Shown here in pieces: positions 38,481 through 48,700 of a stretch of 64,000 nt of DNA (its first letter is position 1; every line of letters starts with the position of its first letter). This DNA comes from Helicobacter pylori (GTDB lineage Bacteria; Campylobacterota; Campylobacteria; Campylobacterales; Helicobacteraceae), in assembly GCF_016748675.1 (NCBI RefSeq), contig NZ_CP051534.1:1488001-1552000 (forward strand), in the 5' to 3' direction. The notes under the pieces were generated by a model. It saw only the letters and a program-made list of their open reading frames with translations. It did no database searches and was not told the origin of the DNA. Position numbers and translations under genes: made by a program.

Positions 38481-39503
38481 ATGCCAAATTTAGAAAATTT
38501 AGACTGGAAAAATCTAGGTTTTAGCTACATTAAAACGGATTTTCGCTTCATCGCTACTTATAAAAACGGCTCGTGGTCGCAAGGCGAATTGGTGAGCGAA
38601 AATGTGCTGCAACTCAGCGAAGGCTCGCCGGTCCTACACTACGGGCAGGCTTGTTTTGAAGGCTTGAAGGCTTACCGCTCTCAAAAGGGGAAGGCTTTAC
38701 TCTTTCGCCCTTTAGAAAACGCCAAACGCTTGCAAACTTCATGCGAAAGACTGCTCATGCCCAAAGTGAGCGAAGAGCTGTTTTTAAGGGCATGCGCTGA
38801 AGTAGTCAAAGCGAATCAAAAATGGCTCGCTCCTTACAAAAGCGGGGCGAGTTTGTATTTGCGCCCTTTTGTCATAGGCGTGGGGGATAATTTGGGGGTA
38901 AAGCCGGCTAATGAATACCTTTTTATTGTGTTTTGCGCGCCTGTGGGGGCGTATTTTAAAGGGGGTATAGAAAAAGGAGGGGCTAGGTTTATCACCACGG
39001 CGTTTGATAGGGCTGCGCCTAAAGGCACCGGTGGGGTGAAAGTGGGGGGGAATTACGCTGCAAGCCTGTTAGCCCACAAAATAGCCACAGAGCAAGGCTA
39101 TGATGATTGCATTTATTTAGATCCTACCACGCACACTAAGATTGAAGAAGTGGGGGCGGCGAATTTTTTTGGCATCACGCATGATGATGCCTTTATCACC
39201 CCACATTCGCCAAGCATTCTGCCAAGCATTACCAGAAAAAGCTTGATGGTTTTGGCTAAAGAGTATTTGAACCTCAAAGTAGAAGAGAGGGAAATCCTAA
39301 TGGATGAGTTGGGCGCGTTTAAAGAAGCTGGAGCGTGTGGGACAGCCGCAATCATTACGCCCATTAAAGAAATCGCACACAACAATAAGTCTTATTTTTT
39401 TGAAGCGCCGGGCCATATTACTAAACGACTCTATGATTTGCTTTTATCCATCCAGCAAGGCGAACAAGAAGCCCCTAAAGATTGGATTTTTGAAGTTGGC
39501 TAA
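38481..39503 (+). CDS. ilvE: Branched-chain amino acid aminotransferase
   Basis: A PLP-dependent class IV aminotransferase that interconverts branched-chain amino acids and their keto acids. [17 protein letters not shown] (about residue 54) is the family start block, the PLP lysine is in [13 protein letters not shown] (about 184), and [11 protein letters not shown] (about 288) binds the phosphate. The 340-residue length matches the long bacterial BCAT2 form. The convergent OMP gene ends 4 bp after its stop. Confidence 0.95.
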   Translation: MPNLENLDWKNLGFSYIKTDFRFIATYKNGSWSQGELVSENVLQLSEGSPVLHYGQACFEGLKAYRSQKGKALLFRPLENAKRLQTSCERLLMPKVSEELFLRACAEVVKANQKWLAPYKSGASLYLRPFVIGVGDNLGVKPANEYLFIVFCAPVGAYFKGGIEKGGARFITTAFDRAAPKGTGGVKVGGNYAASLLAHKIATEQGYDDCIYLDPTTHTKIEEVGAANFFGITHDDAFITPHSPSILPSITRKSLMVLAKEYLNLKVEEREILMDELGAFKEAGACGTAAIITPIKEIAHNNKSYFFEAPGHITKRLYDLLLSIQQGEQEAPKDWIFEVG

Positions 39504-39507
39504 AAGG

Positions 39508-40203
39508 TTAAAATTTATAGCTGTATGCCGCATAAAATAGGGGCGAAGTCTCAAAGCGTTTGGAGCTAGAAAGCAATCTGGCGGTGGGTAAGATTTTAAA
39601 CCCTAGTTCAATGCGGTGCCTTAAAAAAAGCGTGAGCATAACCCCCCCATTAATCGCTAAGCCCCCTGAAACCACCGAATGTTTAAAAAACTTGAAATTT
39701 TGCTTGTCCGTATAAACGACTAAAGCCCCCCTAGCTCCCCCAAACGCCCCTAAATAATGCTTATAACTCCCTAAAGGGAATTCCATGATCACATCCAAAC
39801 CCACCGCAAGCATGGTAAAAAAAGAGTTTGTAGGATCTTTGTGGCTTTGGTAATTCACTTTTCCTGACCCAAGATCCCATGCAAAAACCCCCCTAATCCC
39901 GATATATTTTTTAAAAAAACTTTGCACGCCGGTTTTTAAATTGAGCGTTGCGATCCAATCTTTCATTTCCTTGCCTTGATAGTCTTTAATGGCTTCTACA
40001 GCGCCAAACCCTCCTAAAAAATACCACCCGCTTTTTTTGTGCGTGAGCTTTTGGCGGTTAATGATGCTCCTGTAGAGCTTTTCATGGGCTTCTTGGTAAT
40101 TTTTTTTGGGGGTTTTATCGTGCAAAATAGGCATGGCTTCAAGGGGCGGAATAACAAATCCCCCCATTAAGAAAACGCCAAAAAAAATGATTTTTTTAAA
40201 CAT
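39508..40203 (-). CDS. Small Helicobacter outer-membrane protein (HP1467/omp30-like)
   Basis: A 231-residue secreted protein with a signal peptide (about residues 1-23) and alternating beta-strand pattern to a terminal YAAYSYKF, typical of a small outer-membrane barrel. GWYFLGGFGAVEAIKDYQG (about 60) starts the barrel. I know no function. A run of seven G on its coding strand (39642-39648) lies within the coding region; the frame is intact as read. Confidence 0.8.
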   Translation of the reverse strand: MFKKIIFFGVFLMGGFVIPPLEAMPILHDKTPKKNYQEAHEKLYRSIINRQKLTHKKSGWYFLGGFGAVEAIKDYQGKEMKDWIATLNLKTGVQSFFKKYIGIRGVFAWDLGSGKVNYQSHKDPTNSFFTMLAVGLDVIMEFPLGSYKHYLGAFGGARGALVVYTDKQNFKFFKHSVVSGGLAINGGVMLTLFLRHRIELGFKILPTARLLSSSKRFETSPLFYAAYSYKF

Positions 40204-40266
40204 TTTAAAAATAACTAATCCTTTATTAAACAGAACATTGTTTAACCTTTTGTTTTATCATTGTGT

Positions 40267-40301
40267 TAAAATAGCCGTTTTAACAAACAAAATTTTGTTA
40301 A
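40267..40301 (+). promoter_or_regulatory. Extended -10 TGT-TAAAAT and leader hairpin of the Mla operon
   Basis: TAAAAT at 40267-40272 follows TGT. An 8-bp hairpin, TTAACAAA (40280-40287) with TTTGTTAA (40294-40301), begins at about the expected start site, 57 bp before the ATG at 40337. Confidence 0.5.
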
Positions 40302-40336
40302 TAGATTTTACCTAATCTGAGAGAGAATATATTTTA

Positions 40337-41470
40337 ATGAAGACAGAGAAACAAAAATTTTTAGAGATGCGTAAAGATGGGGCGAACTCTGTGCTGATTT
40401 TAAGAGGGGATTGGGATTTTAAAACGAGCGTGTTTCGTTTAGATGAGTTGAAAAAAAATTTATTAGATCATCAAGGGCCTTTAAAAATGGATTTTTCAGG
40501 GTGCCAAAAAGTGGATTTTGTTTTTGGCATGTTTTTATTTGATTTAGTCAAAGAGCGTTCTTTAAACATTGAATTGTGCAACGTGAGCGAGAATAACGCA
40601 TGCGCTTTGAAAGTGGTTAAAGACTGGCTTGAAAAAGAAGACGATTTGGAGTCTAAAAAAGCGGGCAAACACTACGAACTTTTGATCACTAAATTGGGTA
40701 AGAGTCTTGTAGAGACTTACAACACCTTTTTAAACGCGTTCAATTTTTGCGGCATGATTTTATTCTACTTCATTAAAAGCGTTTTCAACCCCAAACGCTT
40801 TTGCATCACTCCTTTGCTCTATCATATCAATGAATCCGGGTTTAAGGTTTTGCCCGTGAGTATTTTAACGGTGTTTATCGTGGGGTTTGCCGTTGCTTTA
40901 CAAGGGGCTTTGCAATTACAAGACATGGGCGCGCCTTTAATGTCGGTGGAAATGACGGCTAAACTCGCTTTAAGAGAGATCGGCCCTTTTATTTTAACCC
41001 TTGTGGTGGCTGGGAGGAGCGCGAGCAGTTTTACCGCGCAAATTGGGGTGATGAAGATCACTGAAGAATTAGACGCGATGAAAACCATGGGCTTTAACCC
41101 TTTTGAATTTTTAGTGTTGCCTAGGGTGTTAGCCTTAGTGATTGTGTTGCCTTTATTGGTGTTTATTGCTGATGCGTTCGCCATTCTTGGGGGCATGTTT
41201 GCGATTAAATACCAATTGGATTTGGGCTTTCCGAGTTATATAGACAGACTTCATGACACAGTGGGTTGGAATCATTTTTTGGTAGGGATTGTCAAAGCCC
41301 CTTTTTGGGGGTTTGCGATTGCGATGGTAGGGTGCATGCGCGGGTTTGAAGTCAAGGGGGATACTGAGAGCATTGGGCGTTTGACCACTATTAGCGTCGT
41401 GAACGCGTTGTTTTGGATCATTTTCTTAGACGCTGTTTTTTCTATTCTCTTTTCTAAGTTGAACATATAA
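40337..41470 (+). CDS. MlaE-type lipid transport permease with N-terminal STAS domain
   Basis: A 377-residue inner-membrane permease of the MlaE family, part of the ABC system that moves phospholipids between the membranes. An N-terminal STAS-like domain (about residues 10-100, with VLILRGDWDFKT and MDFSGCQKVDFV) is fused to the MlaE permease (about 130-377, with the family block REIGPFILTLVVAGRSASSF near 213). In E. coli the STAS protein MlaB is a separate subunit; here it is joined to MlaE. It overlaps the ATPase gene as TAATG. HP1466 equivalent. Confidence 0.87.
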   Translation: MKTEKQKFLEMRKDGANSVLILRGDWDFKTSVFRLDELKKNLLDHQGPLKMDFSGCQKVDFVFGMFLFDLVKERSLNIELCNVSENNACALKVVKDWLEKEDDLESKKAGKHYELLITKLGKSLVETYNTFLNAFNFCGMILFYFIKSVFNPKRFCITPLLYHINESGFKVLPVSILTVFIVGFAVALQGALQLQDMGAPLMSVEMTAKLALREIGPFILTLVVAGRSASSFTAQIGVMKITEELDAMKTMGFNPFEFLVLPRVLALVIVLPLLVFIADAFAILGGMFAIKYQLDLGFPSYIDRLHDTVGWNHFLVGIVKAPFWGFAIAMVGCMRGFEVKGDTESIGRLTTISVVNALFWIIFLDAVFSILFSKLNI

Positions 41471-42255
41471 TGAACGCTATTAACAATCAAGTCTTAATTG
41501 AAGTGAAGGATCTCCATAGCGCTTTTGGGAGCACCATTATTCACAGGGGCGTGAGTTTTAGCGTGCATAAGGGCGAAGTGATGGCGATTTTAGGGGGTTC
41601 AGGGAGCGGTAAAAGCACGCTTTTAAGGTGCATGATCTTGCTCAATCGCCCTACAAAGGGGGAAGTGTTGCTTTTTGGGGAAGATATATGGAAACTTAAA
41701 GAAAGAGAGCAGCAAAAGATTTTTAACCGCTGTGGGATTTGCTTCCAGTTTGGGGCGCTCTATAGCTCTTTAACCGTTTTAGAAAATGTGGGCGTGATGC
41801 TAGAGCAATACGGCGCTTATTCTAAAAAAATTGTTGAAGAAATTTCTAAAATGTGGATTGAAAGAGTGGGTTTGCCCCCTAGGGCTTACCACCTTTACCC
41901 CTATGAATTGAGCGGGGGGATGAAAAAGCGCGTGGGTATAGCTAGGGCTATGGCGACTAATCCGGAAATCTTATTTTTAGATGAGCCAACAAGCGGGCTG
42001 GATCCTTATAGTGCGGGCAAATTTGATGAACTCATCATGACGCTCAAAGAGAGCTTACAGCTTACGGTGGTGATGATTACGCATGATTTGGACTCCGTGC
42101 ATGATTGCGTGGATCGATTCATCATGCTCAAAGACGGGCTATTAGAATTTAATGGGGATTTAAAAGATTTTATCAAAAAAGCTCAAACTCAAGGGCTAGA
42201 TGAAGGCAATTTATTCAATTCAACACGAGGAGAGAAATTTTGGAAAGGCATGTGA
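41470..42255 (+). CDS. MlaF-type ABC transporter ATPase
   Basis: A 261-residue ATPase subunit of the phospholipid transport system. Walker A is GGSGSGKSTLL (about residue 40), the signature is LSGGMKKRVGIARAMA (about 144), Walker B is ILFLDEPTSGLDP (about 167) and the switch histidine is in ITHD (about 200). It overlaps the substrate-binding gene by 16 bp, so the operon is tightly coupled. HP1465 equivalent. Confidence 0.92.
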   Translation: MNAINNQVLIEVKDLHSAFGSTIIHRGVSFSVHKGEVMAILGGSGSGKSTLLRCMILLNRPTKGEVLLFGEDIWKLKEREQQKIFNRCGICFQFGALYSSLTVLENVGVMLEQYGAYSKKIVEEISKMWIERVGLPPRAYHLYPYELSGGMKKRVGIARAMATNPEILFLDEPTSGLDPYSAGKFDELIMTLKESLQLTVVMITHDLDSVHDCVDRFIMLKDGLLEFNGDLKDFIKKAQTQGLDEGNLFNSTRGEKFWKGM

Positions 42256-43055
42256 ATTACACTTTAATCGGCGGGCTCTTCTTTTTATGCTTAGTGTGCA
42301 TGGTAGGCTTTATTTTATGGCTAGGCCATTTGGGCTTAGATGACGGAAAGTATTATGAATATGTGGTCTATACGGACAAAGACTTGGGAGGCATTGCGAC
42401 CAACTCGCCCATTAATTACAAAGGGATTCAAGTGGGTAATGTTATTAAGGTGGGTTTTGCAAAGGATAAAGTGGGGGTGGTCCGTTTGGATTTGATGATC
42501 AAATCCAGCGTTAAGATCCGTAAAGACTCCAAAGTGGCGGTTTCTTCTAGAGGGTTTATGGGGTTAAAATTTTTAGCCTTAGAGCAAAGCCACAATGAAG
42601 AATTTTATGGTAGTGGCGATAAAGGGGAGCGGATTTTAATCTTTAAAGAAGGGCTTATGGATCGCTTGAGCGGTGATGCTAATCAAGTGGTGCAAGAAGT
42701 GATGAAAGCGATTAGGAATGTGAATAGGATTTTAGACGATGAAAATGTGGAAAAATTCAAGCACATTCTCGCTTCAGTAGATGATCTCATCGCTAATTTG
42801 GATTCAAGAAAGACTCAATTTGATTCCTTGATCAACAACGCTAACAACCTTGTTTCTAATGTCAATAACGTGGCTTTAGATGTGGATAAACGCGTCAAAC
42901 AGGGGCAATACGACTTTAAGGCGATGTTCACTCCTTTAATCATGCAAGCGCAGTTGAGCTTAAGAAACATTGATAATTTTGTGGAAAAAGGCTCTGCTTT
43001 GATAGACAAATTTGACGCTAACCCCTATAAAACGATTTTTGGAGAAAGGAAATAA
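42240..43055 (+). CDS. MlaD-type MCE-domain protein
   Basis: A 271-residue protein with one N-terminal membrane helix (about 8-28) and an MCE domain (about 38-125, including NSPINYKGIQVGNVIKVGF), followed by a long helical tail. MCE proteins form hexameric rings in the periplasm that channel lipids to and from the MlaFE complex. The sequence AVSSRGFMGLKFLALEQ (about 100) is typical. HP1464 equivalent. Confidence 0.9.
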   Translation: MERHVNYTLIGGLFFLCLVCMVGFILWLGHLGLDDGKYYEYVVYTDKDLGGIATNSPINYKGIQVGNVIKVGFAKDKVGVVRLDLMIKSSVKIRKDSKVAVSSRGFMGLKFLALEQSHNEEFYGSGDKGERILIFKEGLMDRLSGDANQVVQEVMKAIRNVNRILDDENVEKFKHILASVDDLIANLDSRKTQFDSLINNANNLVSNVNNVALDVDKRVKQGQYDFKAMFTPLIMQAQLSLRNIDNFVEKGSALIDKFDANPYKTIFGERK

Positions 43056-43057
43056 TC

Positions 43058-43735
43058 ATGAGAGCTACGGCGATAAAAATCTTTTCACTCTCATCAGCAT
43101 TAGCGTTGTTGCTTCAGGGTTGCTTGAGCATCAATTTAAAACAAATGCTGCCAGAGATCAGAACTTATGATTTGAATGCGAGTTCTTTTGAAATAACGCA
43201 ATGCCCTAAACCTTTGACTGAAGTGAGGCTCATTAGTATTTTGAGCGCGGATTTATTCAACACTAAAGAGATCGTTTTTAAAGCCCAAGACGGGCAGATC
43301 ACGCATGGGAAGCACCAAAAATGGATAGACTTGCCTCGCAACATGTTAAAAACCATGTTCATGCAAGAAGCGCAAAAAGCATGCTTAGGCGTGGCTTTGC
43401 CCCCTTATGGTGCGGGCGCGCCCACTTATGCGGTTCGTTTTACGATTTTATCGTTTTCTCTTTTAGAAAAAGAAAATTCTACCTATAGGGCGGAATTTGC
43501 GCTAGGCTATGATATTAGCGTGAAAGGCGATTCGCATTCTGGAGTGATCATTAAGCATGAAAATATTTCTAGCTTGGAAAATAAAACGACCAAAACGAGT
43601 AAAAATGGCAGTCAAGATTTTCAAGAAAGCGCGATACAATCCCTCCAACATGTCAGCACGCAAGCGATGCAAGAAGCGATTTCTTTGATTAAAAAAGCCA
43701 TTGAAGCGCAAAGCGTAAGCCCGTTAAAAAAATAA
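43058..43735 (+). CDS. ABC-type lipid transport auxiliary lipoprotein
   Basis: A 225-residue lipoprotein with a lipobox LLLQGC (cysteine at about residue 22). The rest resembles the PqiC/ABC-type transport auxiliary lipoproteins that follow MCE-protein operons and help contact the outer membrane. It starts 2 bp after mlaD. No MlaC or MlaA homologue is visible here, so this lipoprotein may supply the outer-membrane link. HP1463 equivalent. Confidence 0.75.
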   Translation: MRATAIKIFSLSSALALLLQGCLSINLKQMLPEIRTYDLNASSFEITQCPKPLTEVRLISILSADLFNTKEIVFKAQDGQITHGKHQKWIDLPRNMLKTMFMQEAQKACLGVALPPYGAGAPTYAVRFTILSFSLLEKENSTYRAEFALGYDISVKGDSHSGVIIKHENISSLENKTTKTSKNGSQDFQESAIQSLQHVSTQAMQEAISLIKKAIEAQSVSPLKK

Positions 43736-43753
43736 AAAACAAGGAGGAATTGT

Positions 43754-44341
43754 TTGAATTTACGATTGGCTGGAGCAAGCGTTTTAACGGCTTGTGTCTT
43801 TTCGGGGTGTTTTTTCTTAAAAATGTTTGATAAAAAACTTTCTAGTAACGATTGGCATATCCAAAAAGTAGAAATGAACCATCAAGTCTATGACATTGAA
43901 ACCATGCTCGCTGATAGCGCTTTTAGAGAGCATGAAGAAGAGCAAGATTCCTCTCTAAATACCGCTTTGCCTGAAGATAAAACAGCGATTGAAGCCAAAG
44001 AGCAAGAGCAAAAAGAAAAAAGAAAACGCTGGTATGAGCTTTTTAAAAAGAAACCAAAGCCCAAAAGCTCTATGGGAGAGTTTGTGTTTGATCAAAAAGA
44101 AAATCGTATTTATGGCAAAGGCTATTGCAACCGGTATTTTGCCAGCTATGTATGGCAGGGCGATAGGCACATTGGGATTGAATATAGCGGGATTTCAAGA
44201 AAAGTGTGTAAAGATGAGCATTTAATGGCGTTTGAATTGGAATTTATGGAGAATTTTAAGGGTAATTTTACGGTAACTAAGGGCAAGGATACACTCATTT
44301 TAGACAACCAAAAAATGAAAATTTATTTGAAAACGCCTTGA
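43754..44341 (+). CDS. Helicobacter lipoprotein of the Mla operon, META/HslJ-like
   Basis: A 195-residue lipoprotein starting at TTG 43754 behind an AAGGAGG ribosome site, with a lipobox VFSGC (cysteine near residue 19). A charged linker (about 60-100, rich in Glu, Lys and Gln) leads to a beta-rich C-terminal domain (about 105-195) whose YGKGYCNRYFASY pattern and cysteine pair recall META/HslJ-type domains; this is a weak resemblance. It is the last gene of the operon and is followed by the terminator at 44430. HP1462 equivalent. Confidence 0.65.
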   Translation: MNLRLAGASVLTACVFSGCFFLKMFDKKLSSNDWHIQKVEMNHQVYDIETMLADSAFREHEEEQDSSLNTALPEDKTAIEAKEQEQKEKRKRWYELFKKKPKPKSSMGEFVFDQKENRIYGKGYCNRYFASYVWQGDRHIGIEYSGISRKVCKDEHLMAFELEFMENFKGNFTVTKGKDTLILDNQKMKIYLKTP

Positions 44342-44429
44342 GTGGGTTGTTGGTTTCAAAACAATCTAAAACCACTAAATTAGGGATTAAAAAGAAATTT
44401 TTAAGCACCTTTTAAGAGATTACCTCTTG

Positions 44430-44447
44430 GCTTTTTGAAAGCTTTTT
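44430..44447 (+). terminator. Rho-independent terminator of the Mla operon
   Basis: Stem GCTTT (44430-44434) with AAAGC (44438-44442), a 3-nt loop and TTTTT at 44443-44447, 89 bp after the last gene. Confidence 0.6.
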
Positions 44448-44523
44448 ATTATTTTGATCGCAAAAGATGCTTTGAGCGTTTTTTAGATTTGGCGTCAAAG
44501 CCCCCTAAAAGGACTTTTTAAAA

Positions 44524-45576
44524 TCAAAAAGAGGGTTTAGGGGTTTTGTCTGTCATTATGGGGAGTTCTGGGTAGATTATTTTAGGTTTTTTACCCTTTA
44601 AGGCTCCAAAGAAAGTTTCAATTTTTTTCGCTTCTGCATCGCTGATTTCAATGCCTAACTGGATAGAGCCCATTTCTTTAATCGCATCCTTGACATCCCA
44701 GAATTGCCCGTTATGGAAATAAGGCATCGTTTCGGTGATATTCCTTAAAGTAGGCACTTTCACAAGCCCGTTTTTATCGCCTTTGAAATCGCCCACATTA
44801 GCGAATTTATAAGGTTTGACCACCCCAAAAGGTTGCATCGTCCCCCCAAGATTGATGCCGTTATGGCAAGCCACACAGCCTTTAGAAATGAATAAATCCA
44901 GCCCCTCTTTTTCGGCCTTACTGAGCGCTTTAGGATTGCCCCTTAAAAAATCATCATAGCGGCTTGGGGTAATGAGCGTGGCTTCAAACATAGCGATACT
45001 ATCAGCGATCAATTTAAAATCAATTTTGACTCTAGAGCCATAGGCTTTTCTAAAGAGCTTGACATAGCCTGGCATGGAATTGATTTTTTCTACCACCACT
45101 TTAGGGTCAGCCCCCATTTCAAAAGAAGACTGAATCGGCCCTTGCGCTTGTTCGTTTAAATGCGTAACCCTGCCATCCCAAAACTGCACATCGTTAAACA
45201 CAGAGTTATACACCGTTGGGGAGCTTAAAAGGTGGGGGTTTTTCTTCCATTGAGAACCTATAGTGCTTGGGACTAAATCCACCCCACCTAAGCCCAGATT
45301 ATGGCATGTGTTGCAAGACACGAGATAGGAAGTGGAAATCCTAGGATCAAAATAGAGCATTTTGCCTAATTCCACTTGAGCGGAGGTCATGATTTCGCTG
45401 TTTTTAGCACCAATACCCACATCTCTGGTTTTTTTGATTTGGTATTCTTTGAGCGCTTTGCCCATAGGCATGGGTTCTAACTGGCTTTCCCTCGCTTTTT
45501 TGATCAATTCTAAATCGTTCAAGGCATGAGCGCAAGAAAAGGCCAAGCAAACGCCCAACAAAATGGATTTTTTCAT
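44524..45576 (-). CDS. Di-haem cytochrome c peroxidase
   Basis: A 350-residue periplasmic enzyme that reduces hydrogen peroxide with electrons from cytochrome c. It has a signal peptide (about 1-18) and two CxxCH haem sites, CNTCH (about residue 89) and CVACH (about 233), as in the MauG/CcpA family. PSTIGSQWKKNPHLLSSPTVYN and the second haem domain with PTLRNITETMPYFHNG are conserved. HP1461 equivalent. The promoter lies in the 118-bp gap shared with dnaE. Confidence 0.94.
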   Translation of the reverse strand: MKKSILLGVCLAFSCAHALNDLELIKKARESQLEPMPMGKALKEYQIKKTRDVGIGAKNSEIMTSAQVELGKMLYFDPRISTSYLVSCNTCHNLGLGGVDLVPSTIGSQWKKNPHLLSSPTVYNSVFNDVQFWDGRVTHLNEQAQGPIQSSFEMGADPKVVVEKINSMPGYVKLFRKAYGSRVKIDFKLIADSIAMFEATLITPSRYDDFLRGNPKALSKAEKEGLDLFISKGCVACHNGINLGGTMQPFGVVKPYKFANVGDFKGDKNGLVKVPTLRNITETMPYFHNGQFWDVKDAIKEMGSIQLGIEISDAEAKKIETFFGALKGKKPKIIYPELPIMTDKTPKPSF

Positions 45577-45620
45577 GATGAACTCCTAAAATAGCGTTAA
45601 AAACAAGACAAAACTTTCTT

Positions 45621-45626
45621 ATTATA
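45621..45626 (-). promoter_or_regulatory. -10 TATAAT for the cytochrome c peroxidase
   Basis: On the minus strand, TATAAT lies 44 bp before the ATG at 45576, with AGGAG ahead of the start. Confidence 0.55.
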
Positions 45627-45690
45627 ACCACCATTTTAAAATAATTCACCACTAAATGAATTGATAAAGAGTTTTTTAAAGAGCGGTAGG

Positions 45691-45696
45691 TATAAT
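45691..45696 (+). promoter_or_regulatory. -10 TATAAT for dnaE
   Basis: TATAAT at 45691-45696 predicts a start near 45703. It overlaps the upstream in-frame ATG at 45695, which therefore cannot be the dnaE start. Confidence 0.6.
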
Positions 45697-45724
45697 GGCG
45701 TTAAATCCAAATAGGGGTTATACA

Positions 45725-48700
45725 ATGAAAGAGAATAAAACTTTCACGCATTTGCACTTGCACACAGAATATTCGCTTTTAGACGGGGCGAACAAGATTA
45801 AAATTCTAGCCAAACGCATTAAAGAATTGGGCATGAAAAGCGTGAGCGTAACTGATCATGGGAACATGTTTGGAGCGATTGATTTTTATACGAGCATGAA
45901 GAAAGAAGGCATTAAGCCTATTATCGGCATGGAAGCGTATATCCATAATGATGACAACCTTTCTAGCAAAGAAACCAAGCAGCGTTTCCATTTGTGCCTG
46001 TTCGCTAAAAACCAAGAGGGCTATGAAAATTTGATGTTCTTAAGCTCTATGGCGTATTTAGAGGGGTTTTATTACTTCCCGCGCATCAATAAAAAGCTTC
46101 TAAGGGAGCATTCTAAGGGCATTATCGCTTCTAGCGCGTGCTTGCAAGGGGAAGTCAATTACCATTTGAATACTCATAATGAGAGAAACCGCAAGTATGG
46201 GGCTAAAGGCTATGATGAAGCCAAAAGAATCGCTTGCGAATACCAAGAGATTTTTGAAGACGATTTTTATTTAGAAATCATGCGCCATGGCATTTTAGAT
46301 CAGCGATTTATTGATGAGCAAGTCATTAAAATGTCTTTAGAAACAGGGTTAAAAATCATTGCCACCAACGACACCCACTACACCATGCCTAATGACGCCA
46401 AGGCTCAAGAAGTAGCGATGTGCGTAGCGATGGGTAAAACCCTAAACGATAAGGGGCGCTTGAAACACTCCGTGCATGAGTTTTACATTAAGTCCCCTGA
46501 AGAAATGGCAAAGCTCTTTGCAGATATTCCAGAAGCCTTAGAAAACACCCAAGAAATCGCTGATAAATGCGTTTTAGAGATTGATTTAAAAGACGATAAG
46601 AAGAACCCCCCAACCCCCCCAAGTTTCAAATTCACTAAAGCTTACGCCAAAAATGAGGGGCTGGATTTTGAAGATGACGCTTCTTATTTTGCCCATAAGG
46701 CCAGAGAGGGCTTGAAAGAGCGCTTAATTTTAGTGCCAAAAGAAAAGCATGATCAATACCAAGAACGCTTAGAAAAAGAAATTGAAGTCATTACGAACAT
46801 GAAATTCCCGGGGTATATGCTGATTGTGTGGGATTTTATCCGTTACGCTAAAGAAATGGGCATTCCTGTGGGGCCTGGTAGGGGGAGTGCGGCCGGGAGT
46901 TTGGTGGCTTTTGCTTTAAAAATCACGGATATTGACCCCTTGAAATACGATTTGCTCTTTGAAAGATTTTTAAACCCCGAAAGAATCAGCATGCCTGATA
47001 TTGATACGGATTTTTGCCAGCGCCGGCGTAAGGAAATCATAGAATACATGATTGAAAAATACGGCAAATACAATGTGGCTCAAGTCATCACCTTTAATAA
47101 GATGCTGGCTAAAGGCGTGATCAGAGATGTCGCAAGGGTGTTGGACATGCCTTATAAGGAGGCGGATGATTTTGCCAAACTCATCCCCAACCGCTTAGGA
47201 ATCACGCTCAAGGGCTATGAAAAAAATGGCGAGTTCATCGAGGGGGCGTGGGAATTAGAGCCTAAAATCAAGGAATTAGTGGAGAGCAATGAATTAGCCA
47301 AACAGGTGTGGGAGTATTCGCTCAATTTAGAGAATTTGAATCGCAACGCAGGCGTGCATGCCGCAGCCTTAGTGGTGGATAGCCAAAAAGAGTTGTGGCA
47401 TAAAACCCCTTTATTTGCCTCTGAAAAAACCGGCGGTATCGTTACGCAATATTCCATGAAGTATTTAGAGCCGGTGGATTTGATCAAGTTTGACTTTTTG
47501 GGGCTTAAAACCTTGACCGTGATTGATGATGCGCTTAAAATCATTAAAACGCAACATAACATTGATGTGGATTTTTTATCGTTGGATATGGACGATCCGA
47601 AAGTGTATAAAACGATCCAAAGCGGGGATACGGTGGGGATCTTCCAAATTGAATCCGGAATGTTTCAAGGGCTTAACAAGCGCTTAAGGCCTTCAAGCTT
47701 TGAAGACATTATCGCCATTATCGCGCTAGGCAGACCAGGACCCATGGAATCGGGCATGGTAGATGATTTTGTCAATAGAAAGCATGGCATTGAGCCTATC
47801 GCTTATGCGTTTAAAGAATTAGAGCCGATTTTAAAGCCCACTTACGGCACGATCGTCTATCAAGAGCAGGTGATGCAAATCGTGCAAACTATCGGCGGTT
47901 TTAGTTTGGGTGAAGCGGATCTCATCCGCCGCGCTATGGGGAAAAAAGACGCTCAAATCATGGCGGACAATAAGGCTAAATTTGTAGAAGGCGCTAAAAA
48001 TTTAGGGCATGATGGCCAAAAAGCGGCTAATTTGTGGGATCTGATCGTTAAATTTGCCGGCTATGGTTTCAACAAATCGCATTCGGCCGCCTATGCGATG
48101 ATCACTTTCCAAACGGCGTATTTAAAGACTTATTACAAGCATGAGTTCATGGCAGCGATGCTCACTAGCGAATCCAATAAGATTGAATCCGTGGCACGTT
48201 ATATTGATGAGGTTAGGGCTTTAGAAATTGAAGTGATGCCTCCGCACATCAATTCTTCTATGCAAGATTTCAGCGTGGCGGAGTTTAAAAATCAAAAGGG
48301 CGAGTTGGAAAAGAAAATCGTGTTTGGTTTGGGAGCGGTTAAAGGGGTTGGGGGTGAGCCGATTAAAAACATCATTGAAGAAAGGGCTAAAGGGGATTAT
48401 AAGAGTTTGGAAGATTTTATTTCACGGGTGGATTTTTCTAAACTCACTAAAAAATCTTTAGAGCCATTAGTGAAATCAGGGAGCTTGGATAATTTAGGCT
48501 ACACTAGAAAAACCATGCTCGCTAACTTGGATTTGATCTGCGATGCCGGGCGCGCTAAAGACAAAGCTAATGAAATGATGCAAGGGGGTAACTCCCTTTT
48601 TGGAGCCATGGAAGGCGGAACCAAAGAGCAGGTTATTTTAGACATGATTGATTTGGGCGAACATGACGCTAAAACGCTTTTAGAATGCGAATACGAGACT

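Noticed and set aside
39642-39648. G7 on the coding strand of the small OMP as a phase switch
   Set aside because: The frame is intact through the run, and seven bases are short for typical slippage; it is only a possible site.
45695-45724. Upstream ATG of dnaE
   Set aside because: It lies in the -10 box, and the PHP domain begins at 45725.
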